DNA of 33,018 nt from Oscillospiraceae bacterium. Lineage in GTDB: Bacteria > Bacillota > Clostridia > Oscillospirales > Oscillospiraceae. The DNA lies in assembly GCA_902775355.1 (NCBI GenBank), contig CACYLY010000051.1, positions 1 to 33,018 of the forward strand, in the 5' to 3' direction. The translations under genes and the position numbers were made by a program. Under the pieces are notes generated by a model. That model was not told the origin of the DNA. It saw nothing but the letters and a program-made list of their open reading frames with translations, and did not search any database. Shown here piece by piece: positions 23,128-31,686 of the stretch (the stretch's first letter is position 1; each line of letters begins with the position of its first letter).

Positions 23128-25509
23128 ATGAAAAAACTGAAGCTGCTGCCCCTGCTCTTTCTGCTTTGCCTCTGCGCCTGCCTGCTGATCGGTTGCGGAG
23201 CGGGGGAGGAGCAGGAGACCGCAAACGAAAGCGAACTGGTATACACCGCCGCCTTTCAGGAGATCAAGGCGGATAAGCAGGAGGATCTCTGGCCCCTGTG
23301 CTTTACCGAGGACGGTTTTTACGTTACCCGGTCAGACATCGTCGAGAAGGGCGAGGTGCCCGAGGGCGTGACGCCGGAGTTTGAGGGCCAGTACGACACC
23401 TTTGCCCAGCGCCTCTATTTCGTGGGTCTGGACGGGGCGATGCAGCCTCTGGATTTCACCGTCAGCCAGCCGCCCACGGATGTGGACGAGCGGAAGGATT
23501 ACAGCGCCGGCTCCTATCTGCAGGGCCTCTATCCCGCTGCCGACGGTTCGCTGACAGCCCTGGAAACGGTCTACGAATCCTGGTATGAAGGCCCGGAGAG
23601 CCTGGATCAGAGCAATCCCGGGTATTGGGACCATTATAAAAACCAGAACGCCTATTGGCTCTATCATCTGGATCAGAAGGGCGCGGTCCTCTCCTCCGCC
23701 AGGCTGGAATGGGAGGAGCAGGAGGGCGTCTGGCTGAATCTGCAGGAGGCCGTGCTGGACAAGGAAGGCAGGCTCGTCGCCGCCGGGGACCAGAAGATCT
23801 ATGTTTTCTCGCCTGACGGCGCGCTGCTCCGGGAGATCGAGATGGACGACTGGATCAATCAGACGATTCTGCTCTCGGACGGCCGTGTGGGCGCGGTGAC
23901 CTCCGGCAGGAGGGGCGGCTGCGTGTGCGTGCTGGACCTGGACAAGGGCGCCGTCACGGAGAAGATGGACCTGAACAACTGGCCCCAGCGCTGCTATCCC
24001 GGTTTCGGAGATTACGCATTCCTGTATACCAGCGGCACCAAACTCTACGGCTATGCACCTGCGGAGAAGCAGGAAATCGAACTCGTGAACCTGCTGGACT
24101 GCGACCTCAGCGCCCAGAGCCTCAACTGGCTGCGGGCAACGGAGGACGGCGGCTTCCTGGCCTACTGCGTGGACGGGCAGGAGATCGACCGGGTGGAGCT
24201 CAAGCAGATGGAGCGCTCCAGTCTTCCGGAAAAGCGCACCCTGACCCTGGGCGTCATGAATACCGATTCCGTCAGCGAGCAGGTGATGCGCTTCAACCGC
24301 ACGCATCCGAGCATTCGGATCCAGATCCTGGACTACTCCGAATACCTGTCCGGCGATACGATGGACGCCGCTCTGGACAGCGTCAACAAGCTGAACACCC
24401 AGATCATGGCCGGAGAGATGCCGGATCTGCTGGCCCTGGAGAACCTGCCCTATGAGCAGCTGGCCGGCAAGGGCCTGCTGGAGGACCTCTATCCCTATCT
24501 GGACGCGGACCCGGACTTTGCCAGAGAAGACTTCCTGCCCCAGGTGCTGAAGGCGGCGGAGATCGACGGCAAGCTCTATCAGCTCTCCTCCGGCTACCGG
24601 ATCAGTACCATGATCGGCGCGGCCAGCGTGGTGGGGACGGAGCCGGGCTGGACCATCCCGGAGCTGGAGCAGGCCTTCGCCTCCATGCCGGAGGACTGTG
24701 AGATCCTGGGACCCTACAGCACCCGGGACATGGTGCTGATGGAGCTGCTGCTTGCGGACATGAACAGCTATGTGAACTGGCAGCAGGGCACCTGCGACTT
24801 CGACAACGCGGATTTCTGCGCGCTGCTCGAATTCTGCGGCCGCTTCCCGGCTCAGGTGGACTACGGCGCGGACCTGGGATCGGAGTACGGCCGGGTCGCC
24901 CAGGGGAAGCAGATGCTCATGGAATGCAGCATCAGTTCTCTGGAGGATCTGGGCTACAGCGACCAGTATTTCGGCGGGACCTGCACCTATATCGGCTTCC
25001 CGGTGCGCAGCGGCAGCGGCAGCTATCTGGTGCTGAACAACGGCTTTGCCATGAGCGCCTCCTGCAGCGACAAGGAGGCCGCCTGGGACTTCCTGCGGCT
25101 CTTCCTGCGGGCGGATTATCAGCGGGACCAGTACGGGCTTCCCCTGCGGCAGGACGTGTTTCAGGAGCAGCTGGAGGACGCCATGCGCATCGAATATCTG
25201 TGCAACGAGGACGGACAGTATGTGCTGGATGAAAACGGCCAGCGCATCCCCCAGTCCCGGGGAGGCATGGGCGTGGCCGACGAAGGCGGCGGCATGTTCT
25301 CCTTCGAGTATTACGGTCTTTCCCAGGAGCAGGCGGACCGCTTCCTGGCCCTGCTCGACAGCGCAAGCCCCATGCCGGGCATGAACACGAAGATCTTTGA
25401 GATCGTCAACGCCGAGGCGACGCCGTTTTTCAACGGCGAGCGCAGTGCGGAGGACACCGCGAAGATCATCCAGAACAAGGTCAGCCTGTACCTCAGCGAA
25501 CAGAGCTGA
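23128..25509 (+). CDS. Lipoprotein with N-terminal propeller-like half and solute-binding-protein half
   Basis: A 793-residue lipoprotein: signal peptide with lipobox LIGC (C23). Residues 40-360 are rich in short beta-blade-like repeats (DGSLTALETVYESWYEG, LDKEGRLVAAGDQKIYVFSP, DGRVGAVTSG), suggesting a propeller. From about residue 369 (RTLTLGVMNTDSVSEQVMRF) the rest resembles a family 1 extracellular solute-binding protein (MAGEMPDLLALENLPYEQLAGKG, LYQLSSGYRISTMIG, SGSYLVLNNGFAMSASCSDK, AWDFLRLFLR). No permease or ATPase gene is adjacent, so the binding domain probably presents a ligand to the sensor kinase encoded 12 bases upstream rather than to a transporter. AAGGAGAAG precedes the start, and the gene ends the operon. 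Confidence 0.82.
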   Translation: MKKLKLLPLLFLLCLCACLLIGCGAGEEQETANESELVYTAAFQEIKADKQEDLWPLCFTEDGFYVTRSDIVEKGEVPEGVTPEFEGQYDTFAQRLYFVGLDGAMQPLDFTVSQPPTDVDERKDYSAGSYLQGLYPAADGSLTALETVYESWYEGPESLDQSNPGYWDHYKNQNAYWLYHLDQKGAVLSSARLEWEEQEGVWLNLQEAVLDKEGRLVAAGDQKIYVFSPDGALLREIEMDDWINQTILLSDGRVGAVTSGRRGGCVCVLDLDKGAVTEKMDLNNWPQRCYPGFGDYAFLYTSGTKLYGYAPAEKQEIELVNLLDCDLSAQSLNWLRATEDGGFLAYCVDGQEIDRVELKQMERSSLPEKRTLTLGVMNTDSVSEQVMRFNRTHPSIRIQILDYSEYLSGDTMDAALDSVNKLNTQIMAGEMPDLLALENLPYEQLAGKGLLEDLYPYLDADPDFAREDFLPQVLKAAEIDGKLYQLSSGYRISTMIGAASVVGTEPGWTIPELEQAFASMPEDCEILGPYSTRDMVLMELLLADMNSYVNWQQGTCDFDNADFCALLEFCGRFPAQVDYGADLGSEYGRVAQGKQMLMECSISSLEDLGYSDQYFGGTCTYIGFPVRSGSGSYLVLNNGFAMSASCSDKEAAWDFLRLFLRADYQRDQYGLPLRQDVFQEQLEDAMRIEYLCNEDGQYVLDENGQRIPQSRGGMGVADEGGGMFSFEYYGLSQEQADRFLALLDSASPMPGMNTKIFEIVNAEATPFFNGERSAEDTAKIIQNKVSLYLSEQS

Positions 25510-25516
25510 ACATGAA

Positions 25517-25549
25517 AAAACGGAGGGAACACACCGTTCCCTCCGTTTT
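25517..25549. terminator. Bidirectional terminator after the two-component/lipoprotein operon
   Basis: AAAACGGAGGGAAC pairs perfectly with GTTCCCTCCGTTTT (25517-25530 with 25536-25549, loop ACACC). It also faces the converging cupin gene. Confidence 0.9.
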
Positions 25550-25602
25550 CAAACCCTTCGACTCGCTGACGATCGCGAAGCCGTGACATACTCCGAAAAA
25601 CC

Positions 25603-25950
25603 CTATTTATACAGGACCAGGGCGATCATCTCCAGCGGCTCGTCGCTGATGCACTTCATGGAGTGACCCTCGCCGTCGTCTACAAAGGTCACGTCCCCGG
25701 GGCGGACTTCCCTGGTAATCCCGTTGTCATTATACAGACCCAGGCCCTTCAGGATCAGATAGGTCTCCCCATCGCCGTGGTGGATGTGCCAGCCGATCTC
25801 CGTGCCCTTTTCCAGCACCACATGGGAAAAGACCCGGCCCTTGCCGAACATCTCATCCGGACCGTTCAGGACCCGGTGGAACAGGGCCTCGCCCTGGCCG
25901 CCGAACATCTGCTTTCTCTCGTGGATCCGCTCGTCATAATGTCTGACCAT
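25603..25950 (-). CDS. Cupin-domain protein
   Basis: A 115-residue single-domain cupin. Motif 1 is GWHIHHGDGETYLILKG with metal-ligand histidines and glutamate, motif 2 is PGDVTFVDDGEGHSMKC with the last histidine. AGGAGG lies 7 bases before the start. It starts 12 bases after the LUD-domain gene on the same strand, so the two form an operon. Small cupins of this type may be sugar isomerases, dioxygenases or binding proteins; no substrate can be named. Confidence 0.9.
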   Translation of the reverse strand: MVRHYDERIHERKQMFGGQGEALFHRVLNGPDEMFGKGRVFSHVVLEKGTEIGWHIHHGDGETYLILKGLGLYNDNGITREVRPGDVTFVDDGEGHSMKCISDEPLEMIALVLYK

Positions 25951-25962
25951 GACAGTACCTCC

Positions 25963-26553
25963 TTACATGCCCAGATCCTCGTCGATGAGGATCACTTCCG
26001 CCTCCATGCCCATCATGGGCGCCCAGAGCACCAGCAGACCGCGGCAGATCCGCTCGGCGCTGCGGCAGTCATGACAGCGATCGTCGAGCTTGCAGGGGGT
26101 CTGGGCGGGGAAGCGCTTGCAGTTCTGCACGGCGGCCACGTTCCGGGCCCGCTCCAGAGCGGAGGCGAAGTCCGGCCGGAGCTTGTTGACGCCGGCGATG
26201 ATATAGAGTTTCTTGTTGCCGAAGACCTGGCCCGCCAGCCGGTTGCCCCGGCCGTCGATGTTCAGGATCTCCCCATCCTCGCTGATGGCGTTGGCGCTGG
26301 TGATGTACACGGGGGCGGCGTTGGCCTTCTGCAAAGTCTCCATCCCGGGGACGCGCCAGTGCCAGAAGACGCTGTTGTGTTCGCTGAGCTTTTCATAGAG
26401 GCCCAGTTGGTCCGCGGTCTTGCAGCCGCCGATGCCCACCTCGGTGTCCCGGATCTGCTCGCAGAGATAGGCCGCGGCCTCCTCGCCGGTGGCGAAATGC
26501 TGCACGCCGAAGCCGCGAAGCTGTAAATTACGGATCGCTTTTTCTATATTCAT
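25963..26553 (-). CDS. LUD-domain protein (lactate utilisation/LutC-like)
   Basis: A 196-residue LUD-domain protein (formerly DUF162): GFGVQHFATGEEAAAYL at the N-terminus, EVGIGGCKTADQLGLYEKL, ITSANAISEDGEILNIDGRGNRLAGQ and the C-terminal LLVLWAPMMGMEAEVILIDE. A cysteine cluster (CKRFPAQTPCKLDDRCHDCRS, then C in ERIC) could bind a metal or an iron-sulfur cluster, as in anaerobe versions. LutA and LutB partners are absent, so a role in lactate use is not implied; stand-alone members have no settled function. GGAGGG precedes the start, and a palindrome overlapping the promoter suggests repression by an unlinked regulator. Confidence 0.85.
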   Translation of the reverse strand: MNIEKAIRNLQLRGFGVQHFATGEEAAAYLCEQIRDTEVGIGGCKTADQLGLYEKLSEHNSVFWHWRVPGMETLQKANAAPVYITSANAISEDGEILNIDGRGNRLAGQVFGNKKLYIIAGVNKLRPDFASALERARNVAAVQNCKRFPAQTPCKLDDRCHDCRSAERICRGLLVLWAPMMGMEAEVILIDEDLGM

Positions 26554-26561
26554 GAAAAACC

Positions 26562-26612
26562 CTCCCGACTTGATAGTAAATCCATTTTACTATCAAGCCG
26601 GGAGTTTTGCAA
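26562..26612 (-). promoter_or_regulatory. Promoter overlapped by a 19-bp palindrome (operator) before the LUD gene
   Basis: On the minus strand TTGCAA (26607-26612) and TAAAAT (26584-26589) are 17 bases apart. The -10 box and the start site lie inside an inverted repeat whose inner arms are TTGATAGTAAA and TTTACTATCAA (26570-26580, 26586-26596) and whose full arms are 19 bp with one mismatch (26562-26580, 26586-26604). This is the geometry of a repressor operator. The same hairpin, followed by GGTTTTTC, could also terminate transcripts from the upstream nucleotidyltransferase gene. Confidence 0.75.
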
Positions 26613-26619
26613 CGCATTT

Positions 26620-27648
26620 TCAGAATGATTCTTCAAGGATCTCCGCCAGATCCCGGGCGGAGAAGGCCAGACGCCTGGCAAATTCCGCGTCCTCGGCGTT
26701 CACCGCGATGCGCAGCGCGCTCTTTTCGTCCTCCGGACAGATGTGCAGCTCATAGCGGGGAGCGTGGAGACGGATCCCGTCGGCGTAGTCCGTGGGCAGC
26801 TCCAGCATCCAGCGGGAGAGCCTCCCCATCAGGGCGGCCCGGTCCCGGCAGGGCAGCTCCAGCACAAAGCCTTCGGGCGGACCATCGGTTTCCCGGAGGG
26901 CGGGGGAGGGCTGAAAGCTCTCCTCCGGCTCCAGACGGAGACGGCCCTCTAAAGCGTCCACGCAGCAGCGATAGTAGGACAGCGGCGTCCCCACGTCGCA
27001 CCAATAGCCCTCCAGGGGCACGCCCAGCAGCAGCTCGCCCCGCTGCAGCAGCAGGGGGAAAAGGTCCCGGGCAAAGTCAAAGGGCCGGTCCGCGGGAATG
27101 GCGGCCAGAGCCCGGGGAGAGAGCACATAGATCCCCGTGTTCACCAGGTCCGTCACCACCCGGGACCAGGCCGGTTTTTCCACAAAGGCCCGGATCGCGT
27201 CGCTCTCGTCCGTTACCGCCAGGCCGAAGCGCAGGGGAGAGGCGTCCCGGTGCAGGGCAAGGGTCACGGCGGCGTCCCGCTCCCGGTGACGGCGCATCAA
27301 TTCTCCCAGATCCAGGTCGCAGGCGGCGTCGCCGCTGATCACCAGCACGTCCTCGCCGCCGATGAAGTCCGCGCAGTTTTTCACCGCCCCGGCAGTTCCC
27401 AGCTCTTTTTCTTCCCTGCGATATTCCAGGCGGACTCCCGAGCCCCTGCCGTCTCCCAGGGCCTTCATCACGTCCTCGGGACGGTAGCAGAGGGCGGCGC
27501 AGACTTCGGTATAGCCGTGCCGACTCAGCAGGCGGAGGATATGCTCCGCCAGGGGCCGCCCCAGCAGGGGGACCAGGGGCTTGGGCAGGTCTCCGGTCAC
27601 GGCTTTCAAACGGGTCCCCTGACCGCCTGCCAACAGGATCGCTTTCAT
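26620..27648 (-). CDS. Sugar-phosphate nucleotidyltransferase with a phosphomutase-like C-terminal end
   Basis: A 342-residue protein whose first 230 residues are a sugar-1-phosphate nucleotidyltransferase: KAILLAGGQGTRLKAVTGDLPKP (the G-G-G-T-R...K signature), ELGTAGAVKN, VISGDAACDLDL, VTDLVNTGIYVL and YWCDVGTPLSYYR. It activates a sugar phosphate with NTP; the closest named family members are mannose-1-phosphate guanylyltransferases, but base and sugar cannot be read here. The last 70 residues (RLHAPRYELHICPEDEKSAL, RIAVNAEDAEFARRLAFSA) look like the final domain of phosphomannomutases, while the middle domains seen in long fused homologues are absent. GGAGGT precedes the start by 6 bases. 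Confidence 0.82.
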   Translation of the reverse strand: MKAILLAGGQGTRLKAVTGDLPKPLVPLLGRPLAEHILRLLSRHGYTEVCAALCYRPEDVMKALGDGRGSGVRLEYRREEKELGTAGAVKNCADFIGGEDVLVISGDAACDLDLGELMRRHRERDAAVTLALHRDASPLRFGLAVTDESDAIRAFVEKPAWSRVVTDLVNTGIYVLSPRALAAIPADRPFDFARDLFPLLLQRGELLLGVPLEGYWCDVGTPLSYYRCCVDALEGRLRLEPEESFQPSPALRETDGPPEGFVLELPCRDRAALMGRLSRWMLELPTDYADGIRLHAPRYELHICPEDEKSALRIAVNAEDAEFARRLAFSARDLAEILEESF

Positions 27649-27715
27649 GCGCCACCTCCCGCGTTCGGTTTTGTATTTCCTCTGCAGTATTCCCCACCGA
27701 CACGAAAAAATGCAG

Positions 27716-27744
27716 TTGTAAAGCGTGGGAAGTTTTGATATAAT
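27716..27744 (+). promoter_or_regulatory. Promoter of the gdpP-rplI-dnaB-tilS genes
   Basis: TTGTAA (27716-27721) and a perfect TATAAT (27739-27744) are 17 bases apart, about 66 bases before the gdpP start. Confidence 0.85.
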
Positions 27745-27810
27745 AATAAACTGATTTAATGGTGCAATTTTTTGATTTCTTCCCTCATCCCTTTTTCAGG
27801 AGGTGCTGTG

Positions 27811-29805
27811 GTGAAAACGAATAAGAACATACGGCGGCTTTCCGAGCCGGGAGTCGGCATCCATCTGTTTTTCATGGTGATTTTTGCCGCTGCCACGCTG
27901 TATTTCAAGATGCCCATGCTGGCGGCGGCGGAGGCCGGCGTGATCCTGGTGCTGCTGGTTTATGCCTTCATCGCCAGAAAGATCCGGGAAAAACAGCTCT
28001 CGGCCTATATCGAGTCCGTGGCCTACGATTCGGAAAACGCCAAGAACAATACCCTGATGCATTTCCCGCTGCCCATCGCGGTGTTCCGGCTGGACGACGC
28101 CTGCATCGTCTGGGGCAACGATATGTTCTTCTCCATGTGCGGGGTTTCCAAAAAGCGTCTGGACGCCCGAATCACCGATCTGGTGCCGAGCTTTTCCGGA
28201 AAATGGCTGATGGAGGGCAGAAACCGCTATCCCAGCGTGCTGGAACTGGCCGGGCGGAAGTATCAGGTCCACGGCAATCTGATCCGCTCCGAAAAGAGCG
28301 AGGAGTCCAATGCGTTTTTGGGCATCACCTACTGGGTGGATATCACCGAGTATGAGGATATCCGGCAGGAGTACGAGGAGTCCCGTCTGGTTCCCGGCAT
28401 CGTGGTCATCGACAACCTGGACGAGCTGTACAAGAACCTGCCCGAGCGCGCCCGCAACGATCTGCGGGACGAGGTGGAGGACAAGCTGCATCAGTGGTGC
28501 GAGCGCTTCCACGGCATTCTGCGCCGCTATGATCGGGACCGTTACCTGGTGATGCTGGAAAAGCGCAACATGGACCTGCTCCGGGATGAAAAATTCAAGA
28601 TCACCGACGAGATCCACGCGGTGGAGAGCCCCAACGGCGTCGCCGCCAGCCTCTCCTTCGGCTTCGGCGAGGACGCGGCCAATCTGGGCGAAGGGCTGCA
28701 GTTTGCGGATATGGCTCTGGAGCTGGCCCTGTCCCGGGGCGGCGACCAGGCGGTGGTGAAGAACCGCCTGAGCTTTGAATTCTTCGGCGGCCGCGGCCTG
28801 GAGGTGGAGAAGCGCACCAAGGTCAAGTCCCGCGTGATGGCAAACACCCTGGCTCAGCTGATGCGGGATTCCTCCAAGGTCTACGTCATGGGCCACCGCT
28901 TCGCGGATCTGGACTCCTTGGGCGCCAGCGTGGGCGTCTGCGCCATGGCCAGAGCCTGCGGGGTCCGGGCCAACATCATCATGGATCTGGAACACAACGC
29001 TTCCAAAGCCCTCCTGGCCCGCCTTCGGGAGGACCGGGATTACAAGGACGCTTTCCTCAGCGTGGAGGACGCCATGCTGAGCGCGGACGGCAGGACCCTG
29101 CTGGTGGTCGTGGATACCAACCGGCCCGAGCAGGTCGAGGACGCGGATCTGCTGGCCGCCTGCAACCGGGTAGCCGTCATCGACCACCATCGGGTAGCCG
29201 CCACCTATATCCAAAACGCGGCCCTGGGCTTCATCGAGCCCTATGCCTCCTCTGCCTGCGAACTGATGACAGAGATCCTGCAGGAGTTGACGGATCAGAG
29301 CCAGATCACCCGCTGCGAGGCCGAAGCGATGCTTGCCGGCATCGTGCTGGACACCAAGAGCTTTTCTCTGCGTACCGGCGAGCGTACCTTTGACGCCGCC
29401 GCCTGGCTTCGGAGAGCGGGCGCGGACACCGCCGCGGTCAAAAAGCTCTTTCAGTCGGATCTGGAGGACACCATCGCCCGCTACAAGATCCTGCAGAACT
29501 TCACTTTGTATAAAAACGTGGCCATCGCCGCTCCGGCGGAGCCTCAGAAGCGGGTTGTCGCCGCCCAGGCCGCGGATGAGCTGCTGAGCATTTCCGGCGT
29601 GGAGGCCTCTGTTGTTATCGTTCCGGACGGGAAGGGAAAAATTTTCGCCTCCGCCCGCTCCATCGGCGATCTGAACGTGCAGATCCTGATGGAGAAGCTG
29701 GGCGGCGGCGGCAACCGCAGCGCGGCTGCGGTGCAGTTCTCCGGCATCGGTTCGGATGAGGCGGAGAAACGGGTCCGCGCCGCTATCGACGATTATTCAG
29801 GCTGA
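27811..29805 (+). CDS. gdpP: Cyclic-di-AMP phosphodiesterase GdpP
   Basis: GdpP hydrolyses c-di-AMP to pApA at the membrane and so controls potassium and wall homeostasis. The 664 residues have two membrane helices (about 15-60), a PAS-like domain, a degenerate GGDEF domain (residues about 170-310, with no intact GGDEF) and the catalytic DHH-DHHA1 part: GHRFADLDSLGA (361-372), VVVDTNRPEQ, VAVIDHHRV with D458-H459-H460, GIVLDTKSFS and the terminal GGGGNRSAAAVQFSG. GTG at 27811 is chosen because AGGAGGT ends 6 bases before it. Length matches B. subtilis GdpP (659), and gdpP-rplI-dnaB is a conserved Firmicute order. Confidence 0.96.
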   Translation: MKTNKNIRRLSEPGVGIHLFFMVIFAAATLYFKMPMLAAAEAGVILVLLVYAFIARKIREKQLSAYIESVAYDSENAKNNTLMHFPLPIAVFRLDDACIVWGNDMFFSMCGVSKKRLDARITDLVPSFSGKWLMEGRNRYPSVLELAGRKYQVHGNLIRSEKSEESNAFLGITYWVDITEYEDIRQEYEESRLVPGIVVIDNLDELYKNLPERARNDLRDEVEDKLHQWCERFHGILRRYDRDRYLVMLEKRNMDLLRDEKFKITDEIHAVESPNGVAASLSFGFGEDAANLGEGLQFADMALELALSRGGDQAVVKNRLSFEFFGGRGLEVEKRTKVKSRVMANTLAQLMRDSSKVYVMGHRFADLDSLGASVGVCAMARACGVRANIIMDLEHNASKALLARLREDRDYKDAFLSVEDAMLSADGRTLLVVVDTNRPEQVEDADLLAACNRVAVIDHHRVAATYIQNAALGFIEPYASSACELMTEILQELTDQSQITRCEAEAMLAGIVLDTKSFSLRTGERTFDAAAWLRRAGADTAAVKKLFQSDLEDTIARYKILQNFTLYKNVAIAAPAEPQKRVVAAQAADELLSISGVEASVVIVPDGKGKIFASARSIGDLNVQILMEKLGGGGNRSAAAVQFSGIGSDEAEKRVRAAIDDYSG

Positions 29806-29844
29806 ATCAATCCGGATGGAGATTGCGAAAAGGAGTTGACCGAA

Positions 29845-30294
29845 ATGAAGGTTATTTTCAACGAAGACGTGAGAGGACAGGGCAAAAAGGGAGAGATGAA
29901 GGAAGTCTCCGTCGGTTATGCCCGCAACTATCTGCTGCCCCGGGGACTGGCTTCGGAAGCGACTCCCGACCTGCTGAACGATCTGAAGCAGCGGGAGAAG
30001 GCCAGAGCCGCGAAAGCTGCCAAGGAGAAGGCCACGGCGGAAGAATACGCCAAGCGTCTGGGCGGCGTGCAGGTGATGGTGCGCGCCAAGGCCGGCGCCT
30101 CCGGCAAGCTTTTCGGCGCCGTCACCTCCGAGGCTATCAGCAAAGCCCTGAAGGAGCAGTTCGGCATGGATATCGAAAAGAACAAGATCGTCCAGACCGA
30201 ACCCATCAAGACCTTCGGCAGCTTTACCGTCAAGGCCAAGCTGGGCTATGAGGTCAGCGCCAACATCCACCTGCTGGTGGTGGAGGAAAAGTAA
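29845..30294 (+). CDS. rplI: 50S ribosomal protein L9
   Basis: L9 binds 23S rRNA domain V at the base of the L1 stalk. The 149 residues show the L9 signature [26 protein letters not shown], the long connecting helix ([20 protein letters not shown]) and the C-terminal domain with [19 protein letters not shown] and [15 protein letters not shown] at 29845 follows AAGGAG by 9 bases; the upstream in-frame TTG at 29836 is unlikely. It lies 39 bases after gdpP and 45 before dnaB. Confidence 0.98.
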   Translation: MKVIFNEDVRGQGKKGEMKEVSVGYARNYLLPRGLASEATPDLLNDLKQREKARAAKAAKEKATAEEYAKRLGGVQVMVRAKAGASGKLFGAVTSEAISKALKEQFGMDIEKNKIVQTEPIKTFGSFTVKAKLGYEVSANIHLLVVEEK

Positions 30295-30339
30295 TCCGGC
30301 TCTGCAAGACCGAGCCTTCATGAAGAAGAGGTGCCCGTG

Positions 30340-31686
30340 ATGGACGAGCTTTTAGGAAGAAGAACGCCCTATTCCGCCCAGGCGGAGCAGGCGGTGATCG
30401 GCTCCATGCTGATCGACCCCCGCTGTATCCCGGAGGTCCTGGATAAGCTGAAGGCGGATGAGTTTTATCTCAAACGCAATCGGGATATCTATGAGACTAT
30501 CTATGCCATGTTTGCCTACGGGCAGACCATCGACCCGGTGACCGTGCTGGATCAGACCAAGGTCCGCGGCGTTTACGAGGAGACGCTGGACGGCTATATG
30601 GCCGAAGTGATGCGCATGACGCCCACTGCGGCAAACGTGCTGGAATACGCCGCCATTGTCCGGGACCGGGCTCTGCTGCGGCGTCTGGGCGAGACGGCGG
30701 ATGAGATCAACAAGATGGTGGGAGAGGGCTCCGGCGAGGCGGACGCGCTGCTGGAGGCTGCGGAGCGGAAGATTTACGCCCTCCGTCAGGGCCGCAACGT
30801 GGGCGGGTTGATGCCCATCGCCGGCGTGGTGCAGAATGTGTTCGACAATCTGTCTGAGGCGGCTGCCTCCGGGAACAAGATCCCCGGCATTCCCACGGGC
30901 TTCGTGGATCTGGACAGGACCATCCTGGGCCTGAACAAGTCGGAGCTCATCCTGGTGGCCGCACGACCCGGTATGGGCAAGACCAGTATCGCGCTGAATA
31001 TGGCTTTGCACGCCGCGGTGTTCGAGGGCAAGTCCATTGCTATCTTTTCCCTGGAAATGTCCCGGGAGCAGCTGGTCAGCAGACTGCTCTCCAAGGCGGC
31101 CCTGGTCCCCTCCCAGAATCTGATGACCGGGCAGCTCACGCCCCAGCAGTGGCGGGATCTCACCGACGCCGCCCAGACCCTGAGCGCCACGGATATCCGC
31201 ATCGACGACAACCCGACCCTTACGGTGTCGGAGATGAACGCCCAGTGCCGCCGGATCCCCAAGCTGGATCTGGTGATCATCGACTATCTGCAGCTGATGC
31301 AGTCCGCCGGAAGCGGTCACTCCTGGTCCAACGAAAGCCGGACCCAGGCGGTCAGCGACATCAGCCGCATGATGAAGATCATGGCCAAGGAACTGAACGT
31401 GCCCGTGATCTGCATCAGCCAGCTCAGCCGCGCCAACGAGTCCCGGCAGGACAAGCGCCCCATGCTCTCGGACCTGCGGGAATCCGGCGCCATCGAGCAG
31501 GATGCGGACGTGGTCATCGGCCTGTATCGGGACGGGTACTACAACAAGGAAAGCGAAAATCCCAACCTGGCGGAGGCCATTGTGCTGAAAAACCGCAAGG
31601 GCTCCACCGGCACGGTAGAGCTGACCTGGATCCCGGAATTCACGTCTTTCGGAAACGTGGAGAAATGGCACGAGGATGAATATTGA
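30340..31686 (+). CDS. dnaB: Replicative DNA helicase
   Basis: The hexameric helicase of the replication fork (called DnaC in Bacillus). In 448 residues it has the N-terminal domain (TPYSAQAEQAVIGSMLIDP), the linker and the RecA-like core with Walker A ARPGMGKTS (K214), the block IAIFSLEMSREQLVSRLL, Walker B LDLVIIDYLQLM, and QDKRPMLSDLRESGAIEQDAD (positions about 373-393) followed by a C-terminal GSTGTVELTWIPEFTSF. No intein is present. The ATG at 30340 is preferred to GTG at 30331, which lies in the ribosome site GAAGAGGTG. Its end overlaps tilS by 11 bases, suggesting translational coupling. Confidence 0.97.
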   Translation: MDELLGRRTPYSAQAEQAVIGSMLIDPRCIPEVLDKLKADEFYLKRNRDIYETIYAMFAYGQTIDPVTVLDQTKVRGVYEETLDGYMAEVMRMTPTAANVLEYAAIVRDRALLRRLGETADEINKMVGEGSGEADALLEAAERKIYALRQGRNVGGLMPIAGVVQNVFDNLSEAAASGNKIPGIPTGFVDLDRTILGLNKSELILVAARPGMGKTSIALNMALHAAVFEGKSIAIFSLEMSREQLVSRLLSKAALVPSQNLMTGQLTPQQWRDLTDAAQTLSATDIRIDDNPTLTVSEMNAQCRRIPKLDLVIIDYLQLMQSAGSGHSWSNESRTQAVSDISRMMKIMAKELNVPVICISQLSRANESRQDKRPMLSDLRESGAIEQDADVVIGLYRDGYYNKESENPNLAEAIVLKNRKGSTGTVELTWIPEFTSFGNVEKWHEDEY

